Of a DNA stretch of 36,123 nucleotides, positions 7,630 to 15,689 are shown one piece after another. Under the pieces are notes generated by a model, which was not told the DNA's origin, made no database searches, and was given only the letters and a program-made list of their open reading frames with translations. The translations under genes and the position numbers were made by a program. The first letter of the stretch is position 1. Each line of letters starts with the position of its first letter. The DNA is from CAZBUK01 sp964495085 (lineage in GTDB: Bacteria; Bacteroidota; Ignavibacteria; T3Sed10-11): NCBI GenBank assembly GCA_964495085.1, contig CAZBUK010000036.1, positions 1 through 36,123 on the forward strand. Reading direction: 5' to 3'.

Positions 7630-7842
7630 TTATTGTGTTACTCCCGTCAATACCAGGTACAGATAGACGACGATGAACAGAATCATGAAATAGAGTAATA
7701 CCGGCCGGTTGCGCCGAAGCCGGCGTTGCGCCCGGAATTTGATACTCAATCGTTGTCGGCGTCGTTCATCTTCGTCCTGCTCCGGCTTATAGAAGCGGGG
7801 CAGATACTCGAACGAACGATGCGCTGGTCTTCGCATGAACAT
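7630..7842 (-). CDS. Small conserved membrane protein
   Basis: The 70-residue protein has a strongly basic, arginine-rich first half (with FEYLPRFYKPE near residues 11-21) and one C-terminal membrane span (VLLYFMILFIVVYLYLVLTG, about 48-67), so the basic tail should face the cytoplasm. The aromatic-Pro-Arg-Phe/Tyr-Tyr pattern recalls short proteins of unknown function in Bacteroidota relatives. That is memory, not a search. AGAGGAG precedes the ATG by nine bases. The gene starts four bases after the epimerase stop and ends one base before mutL, so it is almost certainly translated. Its role is unknown. Confidence 0.7.
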   Translation of the reverse strand: MFMRRPAHRSFEYLPRFYKPEQDEDERRRQRLSIKFRAQRRLRRNRPVLLYFMILFIVVYLYLVLTGVTQ

Positions 7843-7846
7843 GTGC

Positions 7847-8866
7847 TCAGTCTCCTCTCTTCCGGATTCCCAGTCCCGGGCGGTCGGACAGCATCAGCTT
7901 TCCGTCCCGGAGGGTGATCCCTTCGTACGGATCGTTGTTGATGAGAATGTTGCCGTCGAGATCGGCGTAGTCGAGCAGCGGCGACACGTGCGCCGCGGCT
8001 GCTATCGCTACCGACGATTCGATCATGCAGCCCATCATGATTTTCATCTTCATCGCCTGCGCGGTATGGATCATCTTCAGTGCAGCGGTCAATCCCCCGC
8101 ATTTCATCAGTTTAATGTTAATCCCGTCGAAGGCGGCGCGCAGCTTCGGAACATCATACAGGGACACCACGTTCTCGTCGGCGATCAGCGGGAGTGCGAC
8201 GCGCTCTCGCACCCAGGCGGTTTCAACCAGCATGGAGGCGGGCATCGGCTGCTCGACGAACTCGACGTTCATCTCCTGCAGCCATTGGATCTTCCTGAGC
8301 GCTTCTTCGGGCGTTTTCCATCCTTCATTCGCGTCGACCCGAACCGGCTTGGCGGTTATCGAACGGATCGTCTCCATAATTTCCTCGTCGTTCTCGCCCC
8401 CGAGCTTAATTTTCAATATGGGATATTCCTCCGCATCTTTCACCTTCGCTGCGATCACATCCGGAGTATCGATACCGATCGTATAGGAAGTCAGCGGCGC
8501 ACCCGCCGGATCGAGACCGAAGAGTTTATACAACGGCTGACCGAGCGCTTTCCCGACCCAATCGTGCAGTGCGGTATCGATCGCGGTTCGCGCCGAGTGA
8601 TCCGCGGGGGACAACGATTTGAGATAATTGAAATGATTTTCGAGCGTGAACGGATTCCGGAGCCGCTCAGGATCAATTCGCTGCAGAAATGCAGCGACCG
8701 TCTCGGGCGTCTCACCGTACCGCGATGAAGGAGACGATTCGCCGATCCCGGTGATGCCGTCCTGCTCCACTTCAACAATGACGACCGGAACGATATCGCG
8801 GGAGCCCCGGGCGATTGTAAAAGTATGCTTTAAACACAAATCTCTTCGTTCGTACCTGATATTCAT
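7847..8866 (-). CDS. Dipeptide epimerase (L-Ala-D/L-Glu epimerase type)
   Basis: This 339-residue enolase-superfamily enzyme probably epimerises dipeptides such as L-Ala-D-Glu, released from peptidoglycan, so that they can be recycled. The paired lysines (LKIKLGG, Lys152 and Lys154), metal ligands Asp178 (VDANEGW), Glu205 (VEQP) and Asp230 (ADEN), and a second catalytic lysine in IKLMKCGG (252-258) are present. The DLDGN motif near the C terminus is the substrate-amine pair typical of dipeptide epimerases. Exact dipeptide preference cannot be read. The ATG overlaps the ftsY stop (ATGA), which implies coupled translation. Confidence 0.88.
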   Translation of the reverse strand: MNIRYERRDLCLKHTFTIARGSRDIVPVVIVEVEQDGITGIGESSPSSRYGETPETVAAFLQRIDPERLRNPFTLENHFNYLKSLSPADHSARTAIDTALHDWVGKALGQPLYKLFGLDPAGAPLTSYTIGIDTPDVIAAKVKDAEEYPILKIKLGGENDEEIMETIRSITAKPVRVDANEGWKTPEEALRKIQWLQEMNVEFVEQPMPASMLVETAWVRERVALPLIADENVVSLYDVPKLRAAFDGINIKLMKCGGLTAALKMIHTAQAMKMKIMMGCMIESSVAIAAAAHVSPLLDYADLDGNILINNDPYEGITLRDGKLMLSDRPGLGIRKRGD

Positions 8867-9822
8867 GAGACTTCCCGGTGCGTTTGGAATAATGCATCGA
8901 CGAACGCCTGTCGGTTGAAGGGCTGCAAATCGTCGAGCTGCTCCCCGACTCCGACAAAGCGGACAGGGATGTTCAGTTCCCGGGTAATCGCAAAGACCAT
9001 TCCCCCTTTTGCCGTGCCGTCGAGTTTCGTCACCACGATGCCCGTCAGGCCGACCGCCTCGTTGAACTGCCTCGCCTGCTGGATGGCGTTCTGGCCGGTC
9101 GATCCGTCGACGACGAGGAGTACTTCGTGCGGAGCGCCGGGTGTGTGTTTCTGTATGACGCGCTTAATTTTTTTCAGCTCCTCCATCAGATTCACACGTG
9201 TATGGAGCCTTCCTGCCGTATCGATGATCACGACATCCGCGCCCCTGCCGGCTGCAGAAACAATCGCGTCGTAGGCAACCGCTGCGGGATCCGCGCCATG
9301 CGCCTGTATGACAATATCGACGTCCGCCCGCTTCGCCCAGATATCGAGCTGTTCGTTCGCCGCTGCGCGGAAGGTATCTGCAGCGCCGATGACGACGCCG
9401 AAGCCTTCACGCTTATAGTTGTACGCCAGTTTTCCGATCGTCGTGGTCTTCCCGACCCCGTTCACGCCGACAACCATGATCACGTACGGGCGCGGGTTCT
9501 CCGGAATCTCGAACGGCTCCGCTTCCGAACCCCCGTCGCCTCCGATCATCCGGCTCATTTCATCCTTAATGAGCGCATCGAGCTCCGCTGCGTCAGTATA
9601 TTTATCATCCATTACCCTCGACCTGATGCTTTCCACCAATGCAAGCGAGACCTCAACTCCCACATCGGCGCCGATGAGGATCTCCTCGATTTGTTCCAGG
9701 GTCTCATCGTCAATTTTACCCCTTGCGGTAACCAGACGGTTGATCTTGCCGACTACTTCATCGCGGGTTTTCGAAAGACCTTCGGATAGCCTTGAGAATG
9801 AAAATTTTTTAAACCAATTCAT
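8863..9822 (-). CDS. ftsY: Signal recognition particle receptor FtsY
   Basis: FtsY is the membrane-bound GTPase that receives ribosomes carrying membrane proteins from SRP. The 319-residue protein is compact: it lacks the long acidic A domain and starts directly with an amphipathic helix (MNWFKKFSFSRL), followed by the N domain and the GTPase. The P-loop reads GVNGVGKTTT, then DTFRAAANEQL, the DTAGRLH switch, TKLDGTAKGG and FVGVGEQLDDLQPF. The ATG at 9822 is chosen by family resemblance; a GTG at 9855 would add 11 residues. No strong ribosome site is visible. The gene overlaps the epimerase gene by four bases. Confidence 0.95.
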   Translation of the reverse strand: MNWFKKFSFSRLSEGLSKTRDEVVGKINRLVTARGKIDDETLEQIEEILIGADVGVEVSLALVESIRSRVMDDKYTDAAELDALIKDEMSRMIGGDGGSEAEPFEIPENPRPYVIMVVGVNGVGKTTTIGKLAYNYKREGFGVVIGAADTFRAAANEQLDIWAKRADVDIVIQAHGADPAAVAYDAIVSAAGRGADVVIIDTAGRLHTRVNLMEELKKIKRVIQKHTPGAPHEVLLVVDGSTGQNAIQQARQFNEAVGLTGIVVTKLDGTAKGGMVFAITRELNIPVRFVGVGEQLDDLQPFNRQAFVDALFQTHREVS

Positions 9823-9922
9823 GCAGGTGATCTGTTCTAAAGAGCATTGGTACACGATGATTCAGCAGACAATATTTGAACGACTAACCCTGCTGCAGCG
9901 AGGAAGTCATTGTCCCGCATAA

Positions 9923-10501
9923 TTATTCATGCGACCGTTTATGTGCGTGTATAAACCGCAGCGCGTATGAATAGGTCGATGCAGCAAGTGCGAATACACT
10001 CACTCCAATCAGGATATGTTCCAGTATGCGGAGCTCTTCGATCGGAATCAATATTACGAAGACAGTGACGGATATGGCGGTGACAGCCCACTTCCCCCAT
10101 TGGTTCGACGGGAACAATATCCCGAATCTTGCTTTAATGTAGATGCCTGCAAATATGATCAGGATATCTCTTCCGATGATTATGCCGACGAACCAGAGGG
10201 GGAGTACCCCGATTATAGCGAGTGTAACAACAATGATGCCGACCGCGATCTTATCGGCGAGCGGATCAAGCAGTTTTCCCTCCTCGGTGATCTCGTTGCG
10301 TGCCCGCGCGATCTTCCCATCGAGCGAATCCGTAACCATCGAAATCGCGATCAGGAATAGCGCCCACCAGCGCGCCGCATCTCCTTCCTGCAGGAGCAGC
10401 AGCGCGATGGGAACGGCAAGTACAATCCTGCTGATGCTCAGCAGATTCGAGATCGTCCAGAGATTCCGTTTCGCGCGCAGTCCTTCCAATTCCGGCGTCA
10501 T
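9923..10501 (-). CDS. pgsA: CDP-diacylglycerol-glycerol-3-phosphate 3-phosphatidyltransferase
   Basis: PgsA makes phosphatidylglycerol phosphate, the first committed step to phosphatidylglycerol and cardiolipin, in the cytoplasmic membrane. The 192-residue protein has several membrane spans and the full CDP-alcohol phosphotransferase signature, DSLDGKIAR then GKLLDPLADK around residues 58-84. The ATG at 10501 overlaps the purF stop codon in an ATGA, and the family start (TISNLLSISRI) follows closely, so this start is preferred over longer forms. Other CDP-alcohol transferases share the signature, but the N-terminal ISNLLSISR pattern fits PgsA best. Confidence 0.88.
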   Translation of the reverse strand: MTPELEGLRAKRNLWTISNLLSISRIVLAVPIALLLLQEGDAARWWALFLIAISMVTDSLDGKIARARNEITEEGKLLDPLADKIAVGIIVVTLAIIGVLPLWFVGIIIGRDILIIFAGIYIKARFGILFPSNQWGKWAVTAISVTVFVILIPIEELRILEHILIGVSVFALAASTYSYALRFIHAHKRSHE

Positions 10502-11985
10502 GGTTCGTAGAGGTCCTTCACCGTTCCCACGTCGATCGGAATGGGATATCGCCCGCTGAAACAGGCGGTGCAATAGCCTTCGCCGTTTCCGTGCGGTACC
10601 GCCTCGAGCATGCCCTCGAGCGACAGGTAGCCGATGCTGTCGACCCCAAGCTCCTGCCGGATTTTCTCGAGATCCCCTCCGAGACGTTCGGCGATAAGCT
10701 CCTCCTTATTCGGAAAATCCATGCCGTAGTGGCAGGGATGGTGTATGGGCGGAGAAGTGACCCTGAAATGGATCTCCTTCGGCTCAGCGTCCCGTATCAT
10801 CTGAATGAGCAATTTTGAAGTGGTACCTCTGACGATCGAATCATCGACGACGATGACCACCCGTCCCTTTATAACTCCTTTCACGGTATTGAATTTCGTC
10901 CGCACCTTGACTTCGCGCATATCCTGGTTCGGCTGAATGAAGGTTCGGCCGGCATAATGGCTGCGGATCAGACCGATCTCATAGCGGACTTTCCGGCCCA
11001 GTTTCTGACTCTCGGTCGCATAGCCGAGAGTCGCGGTATTGCCCGAATCCGGCACGCTGAAAACGATGACCGGTTCCTCGCCGTCTGTGGAGACCGGATG
11101 TTCCCGGGCGAGGAGCTTGCCGAGTTTACGCCTGACCCGGTCGACGTTTTCACCGAATATAACGCTGTCAGGCCGCGAGAAATAAACATACTCGAAGATA
11201 CAATGCCGCGGCTCCTGAGCGGGTGCGGATAGACGCCGGCTGAGGGGTTCCCCCTCCTCAAGCGCAGCGTCGTCGATAATAAGCATTTCACCGGGATTGA
11301 TATCGCGTATGTATTCGGCTCCGATGATGTCGAATGCGCACGTCTCCGATGCCACGATGAACGCATCATCAAGTTTTCCCAGTACCAGCGGCCGGAAACC
11401 GAGTGGATCGCGGGCTGCGATCAATCCGGTATCGGTGAGGAGCACGAGCGAGTATGCACCTTGTATTTTCTTGAGGGCGTCCTCGATCTGATCGAGCTGA
11501 TTGGCTTCCTTGCTCCGTGCGATGAGATGCAGGATTATTTCGCTGTCGGAGGTAGTCTGAAAGATCGTTCCTTCATCCTGTAATTCCTGTCTGAGGGAGC
11601 GGAAATTCGTCAGGTTTCCGTTGTGCGAGAGAGCGAGATGGCCGTTCCGGTAGTTCACCGTGAACGGTTGAATATTGTACCGGTTATTGGCTGCTCCGGC
11701 GGTGGAATAACGGTTATGGCCGATCGCACTATCGCCATTCAGCGCATCGGTCAGCAGCGACTCATTCCTGAATACCTCGCTGACGAGTCCGAATCCCTTT
11801 ATCACGTTCAGGTGATGCCGGTTCCTCGCTCCATCGAAATCGAGTGTTACGATCCCTGTCCCCTCCTGTCCCCGGTGTTGCAGCGCGTTAAGTCCATAGT
11901 AGGTCAGCGTTGCGGCTCTCGGATGACGGAAAATCCCGAAAATACCACAATTCGACCTGGGTTTATCGATCTCGGTCTTGCTCAT
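10498..11985 (-). CDS. purF: Amidophosphoribosyltransferase PurF
   Basis: PurF transfers the glutamine amide to PRPP, the first step of purine synthesis. The 495-residue protein has a 12-residue leader before the nucleophile Cys13 (NCGIFGIF), so it probably matures by propeptide cleavage like the Bacillus enzyme. The glutaminase part contains LQHRGQEGTGI and SHNGNLTNF. The synthase part contains the PRPP loop VIVVDDSIVRGTT. Cysteines in HCIFEYVYFS, HHPCHYG and YCTACFSG match the four ligands of the Bacillus-type [4Fe-4S] cluster. It heads the minus-strand block and overlaps pgsA. No purine riboswitch was recognised in the 220-base upstream region. Confidence 0.95.
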   Translation of the reverse strand: MSKTEIDKPRSNCGIFGIFRHPRAATLTYYGLNALQHRGQEGTGIVTLDFDGARNRHHLNVIKGFGLVSEVFRNESLLTDALNGDSAIGHNRYSTAGAANNRYNIQPFTVNYRNGHLALSHNGNLTNFRSLRQELQDEGTIFQTTSDSEIILHLIARSKEANQLDQIEDALKKIQGAYSLVLLTDTGLIAARDPLGFRPLVLGKLDDAFIVASETCAFDIIGAEYIRDINPGEMLIIDDAALEEGEPLSRRLSAPAQEPRHCIFEYVYFSRPDSVIFGENVDRVRRKLGKLLAREHPVSTDGEEPVIVFSVPDSGNTATLGYATESQKLGRKVRYEIGLIRSHYAGRTFIQPNQDMREVKVRTKFNTVKGVIKGRVVIVVDDSIVRGTTSKLLIQMIRDAEPKEIHFRVTSPPIHHPCHYGMDFPNKEELIAERLGGDLEKIRQELGVDSIGYLSLEGMLEAVPHGNGEGYCTACFSGRYPIPIDVGTVKDLYEP

Positions 11986-12105
11986 ATCTTCAGAAGAACT
12001 TTCATAAATTTCTTAAACATTTAAGTTACAAAAACATCGACATTGAAACAAGCAAAAAACCGCCCTAACCGCCAGACTGACAGGATGGAATATTTGCGGA
12101 TATGT

Positions 12106-12133
12106 TTGATTTTACGAATTGATTTATTATACT
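12106..12133 (+). promoter_or_regulatory. Promoter for the hybrid histidine kinase gene
   Basis: TTGATT (12106-12111) and TATACT (12128-12133) are 16 bases apart, in the divergent region between purF and the kinase gene. Transcription would start near 12140. The leader includes a small hairpin (TCCGG at 12165-12169 with CCGGA at 12174-12178). Confidence 0.4.
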
Positions 12134-12207
12134 GTTTTTCTCTGGGGGGTTTTGTCAATCCGCTTCCGGCAAACCGGATCGGAGAAACATAACCGGGAGA
12201 CGTTCGG

Positions 12208-14517
12208 ATGGACTCCACGCTGCGCATCCTGCTCTTCACAGAAGACGCGACAGAAACCGGACTCATAAGCGAAAAGCTTGAGGAATTCGGCATTTCACAT
12301 GATATTGCCTACTCCGGAACACGGACCAGTTATGAGGAGGAATTAAAACGGGGAAAATTCGACCTCATCATTTCAGAGTATTCCCATCCGGACGATACCG
12401 GTTACAACCCGCTCGCTCTTGCGCATTCACTCTCTCCCGATACACCCTTCATTTATCTCTCCGGAACCGTCGGCGATGATCGTGCGGTCGACTCGCTTCT
12501 CAGCGGAGCGACGGATTTCGTTCTCAGAAACAACCTACAGCGTCTCCCCATAGCTGTTGAGCGAGCGGTCAACGAACGGACTGAGACATATCAGCGACGG
12601 GTCGCGGAGACACAGTTGCATACCATGACCTCCCGCCTGTATACTGTGCTCGAGAATATTCACGACGGGATATTGTTCGAAGACGCCGACCGCAACGTGC
12701 TCTATATTAATAATATGTTCCGGTCTATCTTTAAACCAGTACCGGCAATTGATTTCGATGCGAACGGCTCGGCTACAGATATATTCGACGAAATCGGAAG
12801 CCGCTTCATCGACGAGGAGCGGTTCTTTTCGAACATCGGCAGATTCCTGCGCGAAAAACAACCTGCCTATGGCGAAGAATACGAACTCGAGGACAGGCGT
12901 TTTGTCGAATGCGATGCCATACCCGTATACATCGAGGGACGGTTTAACGGAATGCTCTGGCAATTCCGGGAAATCACGACAAAAAAACATGCACTTCGGG
13001 CGCTGCACGAGAGCGAGCATCGATACCGTCTCTTCTTCGAGGAAGATCTTACCGGCGATTTCATATCCGATGCATCGGGCATCATTAGAGCATGTAATAG
13101 CCGATTCGTTTCGATGTTCGGTTTCTCGTCGACCGAGGAGGCGCTCGGTTCCGATTTCTTCTCGCTCTTTCACGGCCGATCGTCAAAACGGATAATCCTG
13201 CACAAGCTGAATCAACAGGAACGACTCGAGTACGTCGAGAAAACGATGTGCAGGCTGGACGGAAAGCCGATCTTCGTCGTCACGAATCTAATCGGCTCCT
13301 ACGATGCATCGAACAAACTCGAACAAATCAAGGGGTATCTATTCGACGACACGAGACGCAAACTGCTTGAACAGCAGCTCCTTCAGGCCCAGAAGATGGA
13401 GAGTATCGGGACTCTCGCAGGCGGCATCGCGCACGATTTCAACAACATCCTCGGTATCATCCTGGGGCATTCGTCTATTCTGGAGCGTCGGCTGTCGAAC
13501 CCTGAAAAACTCAAAAAAAGCGCCGAAGCGATCGCGGGGGCGGTAAGGCGCGGCTCCGGTGTCGTTCAGCAGCTGCTCACTTTTGCCAGACGGAGCCGTA
13601 TGGAGATGGATCTCGTCAAGGTGAACGACGTCGTCACCGACGTCACGGAGCTCCTTAAAGAAATCCTTCCTAAAACGATACATATCTCCGTTCGACTCCA
13701 TCCGGACTTGCCGGCTATCATCATGGACCACAACCAGCTCCATCAAGCCCTCCTCAACTTATGCATCAACGCCCGTGATGCGATGAATATGGGAGGAGAT
13801 CTGACGATCACCACTGCTCTCCTCAAGAGCGGAGAGATATCACACCGTTTCCCCGACCTCCAGGAGGAACGATATATCCGCATCAGCGTCTCCGATGCGG
13901 GAATCGGAATGGATCCGGATATCGCCGACCGGATATTCGAGCCTTTCTTCACGACGAAGGAGCCGGGAAAAGGGACGGGACTCGGATTGTCAGTCGTGTA
14001 CGGGGTCGTGAGCGGTCACAACGGATACATAGACCTGGAGAGTAAGCCGGGAGACGGAACGACCTTTCACCTGTATTTCCCCGCTCCGCACGTCGACGAT
14101 GTTCCTCAACCTGTATCCATAGCACCGATACCCTCGGAACACCGCGGCGACGGTACCATACTCATAGCCGAGGACGAGGAAGCGCTGCTCGAAATACTCA
14201 TCGAATCCCTGAACGAGAAAGGTTACGAGGTGCTCATCGCCCGGGACGGACTCGAAGCTGTCGATATCTACCGGAAAAACAAGGAAAACATCGGATTGGT
14301 GATCTCGGATATCGGTTTACCGAAGATCAGCGGCTGGGAAACCGTTGAGCATATGAGAAGGATTAATCCCGACGTGAAGATAATCCTTATAACGGGTTAT
14401 CTCGGCCGGGAGGAAAGAGGTAAAATAGAATCGATCGGAGCGGATAAGGTGATCATGAAACCGTTTGAACAGAATGAACTGCTGGCAAAAATTAAAGAAC
14501 TTTATTCCGGCTCATAA
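12208..14517 (+). CDS. Hybrid sensor histidine kinase (REC-PAS-PAS-HisKA-HATPase-REC)
   Basis: This 769-residue soluble protein has no membrane span. In order: an N-terminal receiver-like domain (1-120) whose phosphate-accepting Asp is replaced by Glu57 (LIISEYS); two PAS sensor domains (about 140-255 and 265-380); a histidine kinase core with His409 in GGIAHDFNN; and an ATPase with NARDAM, DAGIGMD and GKGTGLGLS. A complete C-terminal receiver follows, with Asp701 in VISDIGLP and lysine in MKPF. It should sense a cytoplasmic cue and pass phosphate onto its own receiver. GGGAG precedes the ATG. The 3' end overlaps the convergent Ycf48-like gene by 16 bases. The target is unknown. Confidence 0.92.
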   Translation: MDSTLRILLFTEDATETGLISEKLEEFGISHDIAYSGTRTSYEEELKRGKFDLIISEYSHPDDTGYNPLALAHSLSPDTPFIYLSGTVGDDRAVDSLLSGATDFVLRNNLQRLPIAVERAVNERTETYQRRVAETQLHTMTSRLYTVLENIHDGILFEDADRNVLYINNMFRSIFKPVPAIDFDANGSATDIFDEIGSRFIDEERFFSNIGRFLREKQPAYGEEYELEDRRFVECDAIPVYIEGRFNGMLWQFREITTKKHALRALHESEHRYRLFFEEDLTGDFISDASGIIRACNSRFVSMFGFSSTEEALGSDFFSLFHGRSSKRIILHKLNQQERLEYVEKTMCRLDGKPIFVVTNLIGSYDASNKLEQIKGYLFDDTRRKLLEQQLLQAQKMESIGTLAGGIAHDFNNILGIILGHSSILERRLSNPEKLKKSAEAIAGAVRRGSGVVQQLLTFARRSRMEMDLVKVNDVVTDVTELLKEILPKTIHISVRLHPDLPAIIMDHNQLHQALLNLCINARDAMNMGGDLTITTALLKSGEISHRFPDLQEERYIRISVSDAGIGMDPDIADRIFEPFFTTKEPGKGTGLGLSVVYGVVSGHNGYIDLESKPGDGTTFHLYFPAPHVDDVPQPVSIAPIPSEHRGDGTILIAEDEEALLEILIESLNEKGYEVLIARDGLEAVDIYRKNKENIGLVISDIGLPKISGWETVEHMRRINPDVKIILITGYLGREERGKIESIGADKVIMKPFEQNELLAKIKELYSGS

Positions 14518-15578
14518 ATATGCACTTTATTTCCTGCGGCGTATCCGAGCGACGGTGAGAGGAACCTGAAACGATTAATACCTAAGCCGATTGAGGCTTC
14601 CTGCCACGTTGCACCTCCGTCGGCGGTATGAAAAACTTTATCGTGAGCCGCTACCCATCCCGTGAGATCGGTCGCGAAACCGATCCCCGAAAAACCGAAT
14701 CCCGGAGTAACGACAATTTCCGTCCATGACCTGCCTCCGTCAGATGTTTTCAGTATTACACCGTCTTCGGTGGCCCCCTGCGTTGAAACGAAACCGGTCT
14801 CCCTGTCGGGGAAGCTGATTTTCCATGCCCAGGTGCCATGCCGGTCGCTGCGGTAGGCGGTTTCCCAGGTTTCACCGCCATCGGAGGTTGAGAGAATGAT
14901 GGTGCGTGATACGGCTTGGTCACTGAGGAGATTCCCCACTCCCAAACCGCCGACGATCAATCCTTCATCCCTGTTAAAAAAGTGGACATCGACTAACCCG
15001 GTTGCGAGAGGAGAGAGGTTAAAACTCTCCCATACAATTCCGCCGTTGAGCGATCGCACAAAGACAGCCGGACCGTTCCATCTACCGACGGCGAATATCG
15101 TTTCAGGGTCAACTACATGGATTCCGCAGATTCCGACCGGTTCCGGACCTTGTATATGATGTGTGATATTCGTCCACGTTACGCCACCGTCGTCGGTCTC
15201 AAAGAAAGAAATGAACGGTTGGGGATTATTGAACGAGTTGAGACTTCCCACCCAACCTTTCAGATCGGAGGCAAAGCCTACCGCAGTGTACGGAGTCCCC
15301 TGCCGGGTGTGAAGCGGCGACCACGAAGTCCCTCCATCCTGCGTGCCGTATACGCTACCGGCCACATTTACAAGCCATCCCTTGGATTCGTTCAGAAAAT
15401 ATATATCGTCATGCTGTGAATTGTTCGGTCCGTCCGGAGCGTTGCCGAGAACCCGCCAGACCGCTACACTGTCTCCGTTATCCCGATCACCGGGGTCGAC
15501 GGCGCCGGGATCGGAGGAACAGCACAGGAACATGAAGACGATTATAAAATGTATCGGAAAGTGATGAAGCTGTTTCAT
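14502..15578 (-). CDS. Ycf48-like beta-propeller, probable lipoprotein
   Basis: The 358-residue protein starts with an export signal ending in two cysteines (FMFLCCSS), so it is probably a lipoprotein, although the lipobox is not canonical. The rest consists of repeated blades with the BNR/sialidase-like pattern: TQDGGTSW, ETDDGGVTW, STSDGGETW, KTSDGGRSW and HTADGGATW, each preceded by a GW or GFV strand. This layout is that of Ycf48/HCF136-like propellers, which in phototrophs aid photosystem II assembly. In non-phototrophs the role is unknown. A strong ribosome site (GGAGG) lies six bases ahead of the ATG. It ends inside the convergent kinase gene. Confidence 0.85.
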   Translation of the reverse strand: MKQLHHFPIHFIIVFMFLCCSSDPGAVDPGDRDNGDSVAVWRVLGNAPDGPNNSQHDDIYFLNESKGWLVNVAGSVYGTQDGGTSWSPLHTRQGTPYTAVGFASDLKGWVGSLNSFNNPQPFISFFETDDGGVTWTNITHHIQGPEPVGICGIHVVDPETIFAVGRWNGPAVFVRSLNGGIVWESFNLSPLATGLVDVHFFNRDEGLIVGGLGVGNLLSDQAVSRTIILSTSDGGETWETAYRSDRHGTWAWKISFPDRETGFVSTQGATEDGVILKTSDGGRSWTEIVVTPGFGFSGIGFATDLTGWVAAHDKVFHTADGGATWQEASIGLGINRFRFLSPSLGYAAGNKVHIYEPE

Positions 15579-15689
15579 CCCGCACCTCCGGGTTGCACGA
15601 GCTTTTTATGGTATACCGTTCGCCGCAGAGAAAAATTGACAATATAGTACATGGTTTTTCGAACATATACGGACCGGTGAAATCAGCGG

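Noticed and set aside
11986..12105. Purine riboswitch ahead of purF
   Set aside because: I could not find the conserved loops or a three-way junction in this short leader.
15636..15648. TTGACA on the plus strand upstream of transketolase end
   Set aside because: The only TATA-like box is two bases away, and it would transcribe antisense to transketolase.
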